A DNA stretch of 64,000 bases from positions 13,906,001 through 13,970,000 of the forward strand of contig NW_026262690.1 in the NCBI RefSeq assembly GCF_021869535.1, given 5' to 3'. This stretch comes from Mytilus californianus. Lineage: Eukaryota; Mollusca; Bivalvia; Mytilida; Mytilidae. The translations under genes and the position numbers were made by a program. This document shows positions 12,121 through 24,400 of the stretch, in pieces; positions within the stretch are counted from its first letter, which is position 1, and the number at the start of each line of letters is the position of its first letter. The notes beneath the pieces were generated by a model. The model searched no databases. It was not told where the DNA came from and saw only the letters and a list, made by a program, of their open reading frames with translations.

Positions 12121-12471
12121 ATTTTATTATAATAACACTCAAATCTGCACACTGCCCTTTTTACAGCCCACAAATCTATGTCCTTTTCTCAGATCTGTGT
12201 CCCGTGACATCGGACACTCATTGTTTATCTAAACCCGTATCCTTTGTATAAAGTAGACATTTAGTTAATATGTTACGTGACTTGGGACAGGCACATATGG
12301 AATGCGATGGGGCAACCCTACTGTAAGGTAAGATAGGACACACAAATTACTTTTATTTCTTTTTATCATCTTGCTCCTTGTTATCATATCCCCGCTTTCC
12401 GAAAACTTTAAAACTGTCTCGGGTTTAGAACCCTTTCTCTTCAAGGGTTTTTTTCCAGTTGACTCAGTGGG

Positions 12472-12502
12472 TTTTTTTTTTTTTTTTGGGGGGGGGGGGG
12501 GG
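12472..12502. repeat. T16-G15 homopolymer junction
   Basis: Sixteen T then fifteen G on the + strand. The G run can form a quadruplex and the junction is a likely slippage and sequencing-error site. Confidence 0.95.
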
Positions 12503-13020
12503 TTCTGTATCAGAACATGAGGTAATTTGGGATTTAGATATCTCATGTGTATATTTAATACTGTGATTTATGTTACTGATATGTGATAAATTTGTCTCGC
12601 GACATTTTTTTCCGGGCAGAATATTCATTTTACCGTCTTGGGCAAGACTATGTAAGTTCAGTTTTTTATTTATTCATATTTATCGCCAAAATCCTCATGC
12701 TCAAAGAAAATAAAATATTCGTTTCCTAAAGATCGACATTGACGATTGGCGCTTGTTGTCGGCCGAAATATTTGTCTTTCAATATCATATACTATTTCAT
12801 CTTATTCATTTACATTATACAGTATATCTTGTTATATAAGTATCGTTGTACTAATCATTAAAGACGCCCTTATTTTTCATTTTGCTACCCCCTTTTTTTT
12901 TTTCTTTTATTTGTTTTCAGTAGTCAGGAATTTGCAATACCCCCTACAATCACCACCTGACTATGGTTTTTGGGGGTAAAAATTGAATATGTACAAGACT
13001 ATCCATTTTGTTTTTTAAAT
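12503..13020. other. No gene recognised
   Basis: Low-complexity AT-rich sequence with T runs near 12890-12906. Short ORFs here are composition-driven. Confidence 0.4.
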
Positions 13021-14045
13021 TCAAATATATTATTCAAGAATATAGTTATTGAAAAAAGGCTACTCCCACTCACGAGGACCAGAATCTTTCATAACCATTT
13101 GATCTATTATTTTTGTCTGCAACATAAAATTCATTAGATTGGTATTGTTTTATTCTGGATTTTAGTCCCATCACACTAGGAGCTATATTTCTTAACTTAC
13201 ATCTGAAAATGTGGTTTTTAGCTATAATAATTAACAAATTTATAAAAAAAAACTCTTAGGGACAAATCCAAACAAAACTCTTTCTTACTGATGCTGAATT
13301 AATCAAATAATTTGATTTTCTGTAAAAATGACAACCAAAAATTGTAGGTAACATTACAATCATAAAATAAATATTCTATTGTTTCCTCTTCTTCATTACA
13401 GAAGGTACATAGACTTGTTTCCTATTGCTTAATTCTATATAAAAATGAATTTGTAGGTAAAATTCGATGTAAAACGTAATACTGAAAATTCTTTAAATAT
13501 GTATCTCTACAACGTCTTTTCAGAAGAGAAGAATACTTCGACCATTCTAAGATTTCAGAATTTGTTACTTCCTCCCATTTCAAAAATGTCTTATTTGGGA
13601 GTATGCATATTTTATCTACAAGATCTCTGTACACAAATTTCAACTTCTTATTTTCCATGATCTTTTTAGAAAATGCATCAAAAGGGACAACATTTTCTAA
13701 ATTCAAATTACAATAATCTTTGATGTATCTTTTGATATATTTAGGAATGATAGATAATAAACTGTGGTATATCAAAATATTTCAATATTAAGTTTTTGTC
13801 TTACTTGTTGAAATGTTAACAATTATTTGCTATGACTATCTACAATGTCCTTTATAAATTGTGTACCATATAACTTCCATTTCATATAAACAGGGTATTC
13901 AGATACTGGTATAAAGTTTAAAATATCCAATGATACAATTTCTGGAACACATAACTTTGTATTAGGCTTTGTCATGTGTAGACAACAAAATATGTCTTTC
14001 CAAAATATTTGTAAAATTGTAATTTGGATATACCTTTTAGCATGT
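13020..14045 (-). pseudogene. LINE remnant (C-terminal part), minus strand
   Basis: The best frame, 13775-13422, has DAFSKKIMENKKLKFVYRDL, TFLKWEEVTNSEI and DTYLKNFQYYVLHRILPTN. After one stop the frame continues with LCTFCNEEEETIEYLFYDC, a Cys/His motif common at the end of LINE ORFs. Upstream (to ~14045) decayed frames keep YMKWKLYGTQF-like words. It is a different LINE family from the copies at 6600 and 11340. Confidence 0.75.
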
Positions 14046-14168
14046 CATTAATTAAATATGAAAATTTGAGTCAAATCGGTGAACATGAATTTGACAGCTA
14101 ATGCCCCTTTAAAATGTATTTGATAAACATCGAATCCTGATCGTGATTCCCAAAGAACTTTGAAACAA

Positions 14169-14858
14169 CTAGACATCATTGAGATGGGAGCCATCTCTGT
14201 GGGCCCCGCCGTAAATAACGTGTGGTAAAAAATTTGTATGGATAAGCTGATATGAAGCACTTTTTTAAGTTATTACATAGTCTCGTTATGTGCTTAGAGT
14301 GATTTTATTTTATGTATTTTAGTTAAAGTGTTATATTTGGCCTAGGTAGTTGTACATACATTATGACACACCCTCTAGCGTTGGTTAATATACATGTCAA
14401 GTATAAACTTTGAAATCATAACGGTTCTCAAGATATAGAGCAGACATGATCTTTACCATAGGACATGGGGTTGTAAACTGAAAACAAAGTTTTTGACCTT
14501 GACCTTTGACCTTGGAAGTTGGACATACATTATGACACACTCTCTGGTGTTGGTTAATATACCTGTCAAGTATAAACTTTGAAATCATAACGGTTCTCAA
14601 GATATAGAGCGGACACGATCTTTACCATAGGACATGGGATTGTCAACTGAAATTAAAAGTTTTTTTTACCTTGATCTTTGACCTAGGAAGTTGTACAAAC
14701 ATTATGACACACCCTCTGGTGTAGGTTAATATACATGTCAAGTATAAAGTATGAAATTATAACAGTTCTCTAGATAAATATCTTATCTTATCTTATCTAG
14801 ATATAGAGCAGACACAATTTGTTACGGACGGACGGACGGCCGCTAGGCGGGGACCTAA
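14169..14858. mobile_element. Tandem-core (pearl/HINE-like) element, 171-bp units, copy 1
   Basis: It starts with a hairpin (GAGATGGgagCCATCTC) followed by GTGGGCCCCGCCG, and ends near CTAGGCGGGGACC, an inverted counterpart. Between are three ~170-bp units, each with TTGACCTTGACCTTTGACCT-like sequence, cctaggaagttgtacatac and acggttctcaagatatagag. Copy 2 is at 33807-34388. The layout matches oyster pearl elements and Helitron-associated elements; class is inferred. Confidence 0.75.
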
Positions 14859-14889
14859 TTATATATTGCTGTGGTGGAATGGGTTATTG

Positions 14890-15460
14890 ATGTCTTGTTA
14901 GTTCTTCCCCAGCTATATTTATTTATTTTATAACTGAATGCTATGTCTCCAAAGTTCTCCATATTCTTATTATTAGTCAGTGACTTTAATAAATTGCCTT
15001 GACAGTTCTCTCCAGCTATATTTGTTTATTTTATAACCGTTTGATTGTGATGTCTCCAAAGTACTTCATCTTCTCCGGGATTAGTCAGTAACTTGAATAA
15101 TAACATCTTCACAGTTCTCCCAAGCTATATTAACTCATTTTATAACCGATTAAAAGTAAGTAAGCTATCAAAAAGTTATTCATCTTATCAGGGATTATGC
15201 AAGGACTTAAATGATAATGAATGGACAGTTCTAATTCAGCTATATTTATTTATTTCATTACTGCCTCAGGGACTAGTCAGTTTCTTTAATGATAATGCCT
15301 TAAATACTCTCCCAAAGACAAATGTATTTATTACTCATTGAATGTAAGGTCTCCAGTTCATTTCTTCAGGGAGAAGTCAGTGGCTTTAATGATATTGCCT
15401 TAACAGTTCTCTCAAAAACAAATTTATTTATTTTATTACTCATTGAATGAATGTAAGGTC
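14890..15460. repeat. ~105-bp tandem repeat, about five to six diverged units
   Basis: Units share 'cagttctctccagctatatt' and gtctccaaagt, followed by gattagtcagtgactttaat. Starts recur near 14898, 15003, 15110, 15220, 15310 and 15410. They follow directly on the tandem-core element. Confidence 0.75.
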
Positions 15461-15464
15461 TCTA

Positions 15465-15955
15465 AAGTCCAAGGGCAGTTTTTTTTTCACCACTGGCACA
15501 ATGTGTGTCAATACAAACTAAATATAAAAGTTAAGGTACCTACAGTCAAAGATACTACCTCCAAATACAAATCACCAAACTTTAAAACGTGAAAGCTACA
15601 AGACAGAAAATGGCAGCCAAGAATTTGTCAGGGATGGAAATGTCAAGAACATATCAAGGACAGAAGGGTCACTAAAAATCATACTAATCAAAAACTTGAC
15701 CTGTCTGTCTTTGTATGTAATAGCAACTGAAATAATCAAAGCACCAAGGGTGCTATAGGCAGTTAATTAAAAAACCAAAGGCAAACTTGGCAGAAGTTCA
15801 GATGAATATTGTGGAAGAATTAGTGGAAATATTTATCTCAGGCATTATTCTCAACTATTTTCAGAAATGTGTACGCTATCCAATCCTACCACTTTCAAAA
15901 GTTATTTCCAATTTATATTTTTAAAGATTCAATGTCTGAGATTATGCACATACAC
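15465..15955. other. No gene recognised
   Basis: Unique-looking AT-rich sequence; no ORF or repeat motif shared with the rest of the window was seen. Confidence 0.4.
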
Positions 15956-16560
15956 TGTCCCATGTTAGGGGAGAGTTTTGTGCCAGCTAACATGTTTAAG
16001 CCGCCACATTCTGCATGTACCTGTCCACAGTGAGGACCCACTAATTTGGTGATTGTTGCTGTATATCATATTTATTTTTCATAATTGATTTGTACATAAA
16101 TCAGGATGCTTCAGTTTTATTGTTTTACATTTGTCAATTCATGGTCGTTTATAGCTTACCATGCAGTATAGGTTTTGCTAATTGTTGCAGGCTGCATGGA
16201 GGAATATTCTTTTCAGAATAATAATTTCGATAATGGTGTCCAACAGTGGTGTATATATGGTTTAATTCCACTATGTACTAGAGTTTGAAAATTATGCCAT
16301 ATTAGCGATTTTAGTTGGATCAGCTGGTGCCACTAGTACTATGCACAATTATCAAATCATACCTGAAACTATTTGAAGTGGTATAATTTTCTTGTATATT
16401 ATATTACAATACATGCTTATGTTGTTAAAATGGCCTAGCAATGATGCAACATATGTTTTGGAAGGCTGTACGGTTGCCTATAATTGCTTACATCCACTTC
16501 ATTTGAATTTTTGTGGATAGTTGTCTCATTGGCAATCATTCCACATCTTCTTATTTTTAT
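15955..16560 (-). repeat. Interspersed repeat family A, long diverged copy
   Basis: Read on the minus strand it begins ataaaaataagaagatgtgg at 16560 and passes through gattgccaatgagacaacta and the ggcaaccgtacagccttcc block. It ends in a degraded gacaggtacatgcagaatgtggcgg part near 15990. It shows the full layout of the family. Confidence 0.7.
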
Positions 16561-16669
16561 AATAATTGTACATGTCTAATCTATAATAAGCTGTTCACAT
16601 ATGTTTTGCCTATTTGTTATTTTGATAATGCAAATGTTACAATTAAAAAAGGAATACTTTAACATGTAA

Positions 16670-17515
16670 AATATATTCAAAGACAATGAACCATGACTGA
16701 TGGTACAGGGCTGAACAATCTCCATGGAAATGAGATGTGCCAATATTTATACAACTGCTTACCAAATACCATTGACTTTTCATAAGTCGTTCCCTTTAAA
16801 CAAACCTTAACACAAATATAATTTCTAAGTCAATGAACCATAATGAGGAGGTGGGGTTAAATAATATCCATGGAAATGAACCTTTTAAATACCAACACGT
16901 TTGCATAACAAATAGCTTTGACTTAAGATTACTGGTAATATTTAACTGACATCATCATAATAATCACAAACTAATTCATGTAAACTAAGTAAAAGTTTCA
17001 AAGTCAATAGATCATGCATATGAATGAGGGGTAAGGACCAAATATCCGCTATGGAAATGAGACATACTAATGCTTCTACACCTGCATGTCAATTATCATT
17101 GACCTACCACTATTGGTTTTCCTAATACTAACCTAATCAAAAGCTAATAAATGAATTTTCAAAGTAACATAAGGTTCCAAGTAAAAAGAGCATGATTGAG
17201 GGGGCGGGCCAAATAATCTGAATGGAAATTAGAAATGACAAAGTTTATACAACTGCACACAGAATAGTATTGACCTAATACTATTGGTTGCCCCTAAAAT
17301 GACCTAATCACAAACTTGTACATATGTAAACTATGCAACGTTTCAAAGTCAATAGACCATGACTAAGGGGGTGGGGCCAAATATTCTCCATAGTAATGAA
17401 ATGTGCCTATGCTTACCAAATATCATTGACCTACCATAGCCTAGACCTTATCACAAAATCACAAGCTAATACATTGTTGATGCCGCCAAAACGGCATGCC
17501 TATATATATATATAT
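16670..17515. mobile_element. Tandem-core element, ~165-bp units, with hairpin end
   Basis: About five units share 'tttcaaagtcaatagaccat' and gggtggggccaaataatctccatggaaatga (starts near 16678, 16829, 16997, 17160 and 17343). At the right end is the hairpin ATGCCGccaaaaCGGCAT (17480-17497), followed by a short TA run. It has the same hairpin-plus-core layout as other elements here. Confidence 0.7.
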
Positions 17516-17631
17516 AGATGTCTCTCTTTTCGACTCTGTCAAGGCAAGACAAAAATTGCAACAAAATTAATACAAATATTTGACCATCTTTTTTTAATAA
17601 TTTTATATTCCTCATTTCTTAGATATATTAA

Positions 17632-18083
17632 TGCTGTGTTCACACATAATTCGAATTCGACTCGCATTAACTGATTTGAATTTATAGTTTAATACCCATT
17701 TGAAAAGTTTAACATGTTTAATGTCCAAATGTAAATTCTACTTCAAATTGCAATACGCGTCAAAATCGCTTTACTGTCCAAATGACGTTAACTTTTAATT
17801 CAATTTATCAATTAATCTATTATAGTTTAATTTGAATTACAATTTAGAAAGTGTTCACACCAAATTTTAATCGAATTAACTCAAAAAGGTATTTCTAGTG
17901 AGATTTGGATAATGCAAATTAGCCAATTTGAATTAGATTCGAATAAAAAAAAAGAAGAGTGTGAGAACGCGATTAGCGAATTCGATTCGCATTAGATTTG
18001 AATTCAATTCAAAATGAAAAAAAGAATATTGTGTGAACTTGGTTCGCATTCAATTCAAATTAAACTTATGTTTGAACAAGGCA
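17632..18083. mobile_element. TTAA-flanked foldback MITE, 452 bp
   Basis: The left end TGCTGTGTTCACACATAA and the reverse complement of the right end TGCCTTGTTCAAACATAA are inverted copies, and both are bordered by TTAA (17628-17631 and 18084-18087). The interior is full of AATTCGAATTCGATTCGCATT-like words. The TTAA target suggests piggyBac or Kolobok mobilisation; no transposase is present. Confidence 0.65.
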
Positions 18084-18087
18084 TTAA

Positions 18088-18785
18088 ACAAGTGACAAAT
18101 ATGCATTCAGTAAATAATAAAATTGAAAAAAATCCACAATCAAAATACTGCTGCGCAATTATTGTAATAAGTAATTCTTCTTTGTACAATTTAACCTTAC
18201 TCTTGAATTGTTAAGAATACAAACTAAAATATTTCATGTTTCTGCACAATGCATCAATATCATGAATTCCAACTATCTTTATATAACTTCATGCAAAACG
18301 TTTTGGATTACTAGGCATACTTCTTAGTGCACAATAATAAAAATTGCTAGACCGATAGGCGCACTTAATAATATTCATGTGTTGTTATTGCTGGCAAGTT
18401 TATAATTATTCCTGTCAGAAAGCTGAACCAAAACTTGTTGGACTAGTCGACATGATGAGACCTGGCATAAACAATCTTCAACATTGATCATATATGTAGA
18501 TATACATGTACATAACATCATAGTAGTCTAGAGTTTCATTGCTGTTATGGAATTATTGTGGATAATCCAGGTGCTACAGAGAATCATGCATTGTACATGT
18601 ACATGTATGCCTTGCCTCTTCTAGTATTAGCTATTGCCAAAGGTTGGAATCAAGCTGAAACAGAAACAGAAACAAATACAAATAGGTATAATATTGCTTA
18701 TTTTGACAAATAGAATGTAGCAAAAAAACTTCTTGTCTAAAATCTTTATGTAATAGTTTTGTCCATTTTCATTGATGCTGTGATA
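18088..18785. other. No gene recognised
   Basis: AT-rich, without open frames of note. A short TGTACATGTACATGTA run occurs near 18595. Confidence 0.4.
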
Positions 18786-19075
18786 ATTAATGTTCATATT
18801 CTCTGGGTTCTCTGGGGTCCCAAGTCAGGAGCCCCTGGCCTTTGTTAGTGTTGTATGATTTTTAATTTTAATTTCTTGTGTATATTTCTGATTTTAGTAT
18901 GAAGTCCATTATTACTGAACTGGTATACATGTTTGTTAAGGGGCCAGCTGAAGCAAGCCACCGGGTGTGGGAGTTTCTCGCTGCATTGAAGATCCATTGC
19001 CATTGGTAACCTTCGGCTGTTGTCTGCTCTTTGATCGGGTTGTTGTCTCTTTGACACATTCCCTATTTCCATTCT
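18785..19075 (-). repeat. Interspersed repeat family D, minus-strand copy
   Basis: It reads tagaatggaaatagggaatg followed by tgtcaaagagacaacaacc on the minus strand and keeps the frame GNVSKRQQPDQRADNSRRLP. It corresponds to 9120-9330. Its far end (18815-18850) carries the gactttgggacccc part related to family A/C ends. Confidence 0.65.
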
Positions 19076-19227
19076 AAATTTTATTTGAAATTATAAGTGA
19101 ATCAAAATATCTTGATTACAGTTTCACTGTCTTCCATTACTAATATCATAATAAAAAAAAACATTTATTTGAACTTTAAATAACTGTAATAGGAATTAAG
19201 AAAAAAAACTGCTTGTTGACAACGTTA

Positions 19228-19800
19228 AGGTTCATGTGGACCCTTTGGCTAAAATGGCTGCATTTTCACCTCAAAATTTACTCTGAGGACAGACAAACCT
19301 GCGCATCTGGAAATGTTTTAAGGCATAGCATGCCCTAGATAAATAAACTTCTAATGCATTGTATGTTTTAGAAAATTTAAAACTTAACTGGATTTAGCAG
19401 TGCACTTTTTTTCGGCCCTGCAGAAGATGATAAAATTAACAAACAGTTGAGTTTCACTTGATATGGTCCACTCAGGTCCACAGTTTAAATCACCAATTAT
19501 TGTCAGGTATCTATTGTCCATCTAAATCAAAACAGTTCACTTCAATTATTACCTGTGGGGAAGTTCTCAAACCTCTTTCCCAACTTTGTTTATTTTGGCA
19601 CCTTCTGGTGGAATGAAAAAAAGTGCACTGCAAAATCCGGTTAAGTTTTTAATTTTCTTAAACATAAAATATATTTGAATTTTATTTATCTAGGGCATGC
19701 TATGCCTTAAAACTTTTCCAGATGCACAGGTTTGTCTGTACTCAGAGTAAATTTTGAGGTGAAAATGCAGCCATTTTAGACGAAGGGTCCACATGAACCT
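19228..19800. mobile_element. Foldback MITE with ~180-bp terminal inverted repeats
   Basis: Left arm ~19228-19410 and right arm ~19618-19800 are inverted copies of each other (AGGTTCATGTGGACCCTT... through agtgcacttttttt) with few differences. AACGTTA flanks both sides (19221-19227 and 19801-19807), a 7-bp target duplication. The ~200-bp centre is unique and no transposase is present. Confidence 0.8.
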
Positions 19801-19807
19801 AACGTTA

Positions 19808-19917
19808 CCTTCTTTTCGTATCATGCGATTTCTTTTTGCAGTATTTTCATGGAAAAGTCGTTTACCAGCATCAAGTGACTGAAGGAAACGCATAGAAATG
19901 ATTCTATAACACTTCAC
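19808..19917 (-). other. Possible first coding exon, unrecognised
   Basis: On the minus strand, an ATG (in MRFLQSLDAGKR) opens a frame with basic composition that ends at a donor-like AGAAG|GTAACG beside the MITE. No downstream exon was identified and no family is recognised, so it may be chance. A CCAATCAG box lies near 20234 on the + strand. Confidence 0.18.
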
Positions 19918-19919
19918 GA

Positions 19920-20885
19920 GTGTTTAAATATGAAAAATTCATAAAATGAAACATCGAAAAAGTTGTATTTTTCTATACCGGAATTGAAAAATCCTTGTAA
20001 ATCAAAAACAATTATGGTGTGAGACGCGTCACAAATTCGGACTTAATATTTTACAAAAATATGCGACTTTGGAAGTTAAATAATGCCGTCCTTTAGAAAA
20101 TAATTGTTAAAGTTTTAATCTCAATATTATTTGAAGCACATTGAGCTAAATCAAAGCACATGTAGCAGTCTGTAACACCAAAGCCTGAACTAAAAACACA
20201 AAGGAAACCATCTTGAAATGACCTTGACATCGACCAATCAGATCTCTAGTTTTATTTCATTCAATAACAATAACAACAACTTGATTTGACAAGCATGAAG
20301 ATCATTTACGAGATAAACGGAATAGTGTTAACAAGAAAACAAATGAGCATACATTTAATTAAGATGATTTAAATAATCACAATCTTCTCAGACAAAACCG
20401 ATTAAAATGATTAATATTAATTACCTTCGCATTATCTGAATCCACCAAATTTAGAACGTGCCTTGATTTACGTTTTGTCGACAAAGTTAAAATTACCGCC
20501 AACTGAGACTTAACACCGTGTCATATTAGTCACAGCCGTTATACAATATTCCTGCGCTTTTTGCCATTTGACAAATGTAAACGACTTGTAATTAGAGATT
20601 TTCGGCGATTAAATATTTCATACAATTGTTCTTTGACATCTTAGCCAAAAGCACAGGGGATAATAATCTACATAAGGATTTCAAGCGAGCACTACTTTCT
20701 ATGTGCAACTTCAAAACTTTTGGGTGGTTCGACGATCATTTAAGGTTTTTCTGGTCATATTTTTTGTATTCCAGAATAAAAAGTATGAAAAAAGTGTTCA
20801 ATTAGTTATAAATAACATAATAGCCAGCCAGATAATAACAATGGCACATATTTCAGCATTTATTGGGTAGAACACAAATCTAGGG
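19920..20885. other. No repeat or gene recognised
   Basis: Comparatively unique, mixed-composition sequence, unlike the simple AT-rich stretches on either side. It could be promoter or conserved non-coding DNA, but nothing specific supports that. Confidence 0.35.
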
Positions 20886-22706
20886 TGCTCGCATAAAGCA
20901 GCTTAACTGCTTAAAAATAATATCTTCATAATTAAAGTTTTTTTTATCAATATATAATACATATTATGCAACAACAGAGGTCGAACTCTGAACAGTTGGG
21001 GCAAATATGGACACAATATTCAAGCTTTATACAGCTCTGAATTTGGATAGTGATTAAATATTTGACACATTATAGATTTCTGACACAGAATAAATGTGGT
21101 CAGATAACTTAAAAATTTGAAATGGGACATTTAATCTACTTATTGGTCCAATATCCAAAATCTAATTCCATGGTTAGATTCAGCATATAAAAAAAAACCA
21201 TGAATTCAAACAAAGTTTAATTTTGGACCCTTAGACCACAGGCACTTGGGTTTATGATACAGAAATTTTTTTTTAATCTTTTTTTTTTGTTGATTAAAAT
21301 ATTAAATTTTCTATATTTATACTACATATCTATCACTACTGCACATGTCTCACCTAGTTTCGAGTGATTTTACCAACTTTGAGACAAACCCCCACTTTTG
21401 TTTCTTAGTGTGGATAGTAAAATGGGGGTTTGTCTCAAAGTCGGTAAAATCACTCGAAACTATGTGAGACATGCACAGTAGTGATAGATATGTAGTATAA
21501 ATATAGAAAATTGAATATTTTAATCAACAAAAAAAAAAATTAAAAAAAAATTTCTGTGTCATAAACCCAAGCGCCTGTGCCTTAGACCTTAATATGGGCT
21601 AATTTGAAAACAGGGCCCAAAATAAAAATCTGAATGTACAGTTTGATTCAGCGTATCATAGAACCACAAGAATTCAATTTTTGAAGAAATCAAACAAAGT
21701 CTAATTTTGGACCCTTTGGACCTCAATGTAGACCTATTTAAAAATATCCAAATATCCAATATAGTAATACATGGTAAAAACCTCAAACAATTCAAGACTT
21801 TGAATTAATCCTCATTGAAATTGGTTAGAAGATTTGTATTTATTTTCAACTGAAGATTTCTTGCTGTTGTGCAATACTTAGTAAATCTGTTTACAAACTA
21901 AATATAATAATTTACGCACCCTGTTTGGTGTGTATCTCCTGCCATATCAGTATTTGTTGTTTCTTTATATAGATCAGAAATAATTTATGTTAGAACCAGC
22001 TTAGCCAGTATTAGAAAAGTCTTGTTTTTGGCCCCTATTTGGCCTCTAGTTTCTTAACGATTAAAGCCACAATCCACAAAATCGACCCCAACCTTCTGTG
22101 TGTGGTATGGAACCTTGTGGTACAATTTCATAGAGATCCATTGACTAATACTTAAGTATTTGTCCGGAAACCTGAAAAACCTAGTTCCTCACCCCCCCTT
22201 TTTGCCCCTTATTCCTGAACGGTTTGAGCCATAACCCCCAAGGTCAAACCCAACCTTCCCTTTGTGGTATGAAACCTTGTGTTTCAATTTCATAGAGATC
22301 CATAGACTAATACCTAAGTAATTGTCCATTAACCAGAAAAACCATGTTTTTTGCCCCCAATTCCTGAACGGTTTGGGCCATAACCCCCAAAGTCAATCCA
22401 AAACTTCCCTTTGTGGTATGGAACCTTGTGGAACAATTTCATATAGATCCATACACTTATACACAAGTTATTGTCTGGAAACTAAAAAAATTCCTTCCCC
22501 TTTTTGACCTCTAATTCCTAAACAGTTGGGACCATAACCCCCAAAATCAATCCCAACCTACCTTTTGTGCTATTGAACCTTGTGATTAAATTTCATAGAG
22601 ATCCATTTACTTATACCAAAGTTATTGTCCGGAAACCAAATGTTTTCGGACGACGACGACAACATGATAGCAATATATGAATGCAAATTTTTTGCGGTCA
22701 TATAAA
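20885..22706 (+). mobile_element. Composite element with internal minisatellites, copy 1
   Basis: It shares its layout with 38493-40398: 'cagaggtcgaactctgaaca' then gttggggcaaatatggacac, then gattcagcatat / ttttggaccctt units. Next come ~120-bp units around caatcccaaccttccctttg and tggtatggaacc (22070-22640), and the right end TTTGCGGTCATATAA. The left end is degraded (gcaacaacagagg where copy 2 has gaccgcagagg). A hAT-like MITE is inserted at 21237-21579. Confidence 0.75.
21237..21579. mobile_element. hAT-like foldback MITE, 343 bp, 8-bp target duplication
   Basis: Its two arms of about 160 bp are near-perfect inverted copies separated by a short centre (~21398-21420). The ends read CACAGGC...GCCTGTG. 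The 8 bp CCTTAGAC flank both sides (21229-21236 and 21580-21587). An 8-bp duplication and a CA-G-rich terminus are typical of hAT elements. It interrupts a 'ttttggaccctttggacct' unit of the host element, so the original target can be read. Confidence 0.85.
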
Positions 22707-24110
22707 AACATGCAAGTTTACTGTACCCGACAAACCCCAACTTTTTTTCAATGAAAACAGAGCAAAGTATATTTCCACTGATATTATTTTTGAGAGCCAT
22801 GTTCTTTTTGTTCGACCGCTAGCTTAATGCTGAACAGATACTATGTAAAATCCAGTTAAAGCATATTTGTCTGACAAAACCAACGTTGGCAATGGCTGCC
22901 TAACCAAATATAGGTAAATGCAATACCGATCTGATTCCAGAATCGGGTAAAGTCAGCTTTGCAAATAATAAAAAAAGAAGCACTGCTGACCTTCTAACCC
23001 TTTTTTTTAACCAGAAGGTAAAACTGAAGCATATCTGATCGTTCCCTTTCATAGAAGCCAAGGAGACTTTGACAAAAATTTTCCTTGTACAATGAGTGTT
23101 GTAAAATGTCAAACTATCGGAAAACAGGAAATGGCTGCACAGCAGATGTTTGAATTGCTTACAAGCTACAACTCAATATTATGAAGCTGCTGACCACAAA
23201 AAATCATTCCATTTCATAGAAGCTAAAATGAATTTGATGCCGGTAAAGATCGCGAAGAATTTTTTTAAAATAAGATTAATATACAGCAAAAAATGCAATC
23301 ATGAAAATCTGGTAAATATGAATTATTTCCAAAATAAATTTTCACACAAATTAAAAGCATAAAAAGTGGATTATTCAACTATGTTTGCAAAAAAGCACTT
23401 GTGTTTATCTTTTGAAATAAAAAAGTGACTGCCCAAAAAGAAATGTAAAAAAAAATCCAGAATTTTGAGTAAAAGTCTAAAATTTCGACTTAGTATTCTC
23501 TCAACGTAGAACATGAAGGTACATTTCTTATCAAATATTTGAATTTATCAAGTAAAATATAACTATATGTATGAACACTTTTGATCAAAACGGTCTTGTT
23601 TGCTCGTAAATGATAATGCCTTGAAAGTCCCCCCACCCCTATTTATTTATAAAGTTCTTCATCTCCTCAATGACTTAAATACAAATCTATAACTTTTATC
23701 AACTCATATGTCTATCTAATCTGTTTTAGAAAAATAAAACATCTATGGTCAACTATCCTGAGAAAATATATAGGTGACATATGCATTTTGAGCTTAAATA
23801 CTGGTTGTCCTACATTTTACATGCTTTAGAAGTTTAATTGTAGCAACAATTTTCATATATTTAGTGTTTGATTGTTACCATGAAATAACAAACCCAAAGC
23901 AATAGTCATTTTCCTAATACTGTAGACAAAAGTCAACAAATGATGCTGTAAATATTTTGTATTTTTATTCAAATTAACTTTTAACAAAAAATCTGGATCA
24001 ACAATTAATACAAAACAACAAAATAACTTCTATAAGATGTTCATCTTTACTGTAGTTTTTAAAAATTGTCAATTCATCATAATTTATGAGGCACCAATTG
24101 TTACATATAT
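22707..24110. other. No gene recognised
   Basis: AT-rich sequence; short ORFs at 22900-23362 show no recognisable motif. Confidence 0.4.
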
Positions 24111-24400
24111 GAAAATAATTTGAAACGATCCATGATCCTGTCTAGCCTGTGATAGCTGCTGTCAGTGTTAAAGTGTAATGTTGACTGCCAAAAACTAAGG
24201 CTATCCATTAAGAAAATACAGAGACAAAAAATCTTGATCTTGATAATATTCCATGAAGGCTTGACAAAGTTGTTAATTTCTAAAAAAAATAAAATAAAAC
24301 CACAGACTGAACTAAAATGTTGATGATGCCTATGCTAACATGTATGATTGCTATGTCTCGCTTTTGCCACAAATTTTGCAGGCTCTACAAAACATATATT
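24110..24400 (+). repeat. Short copy of the 26478-27975 tandem-core family
   Basis: Contains 'gctgctgtcagtgttaaagt', catgaaggcttgacaaagttg and the right-end block 'ctatgtctcgcttttgccac' / ttttgcaggct. It has only one core unit, while the 26478 element has about six. Confidence 0.6.

Noticed and set aside
14169-14858. Link to primate alpha satellite because of the 171-bp period
   Set aside because: Only the length agrees; the sequence and setting differ.
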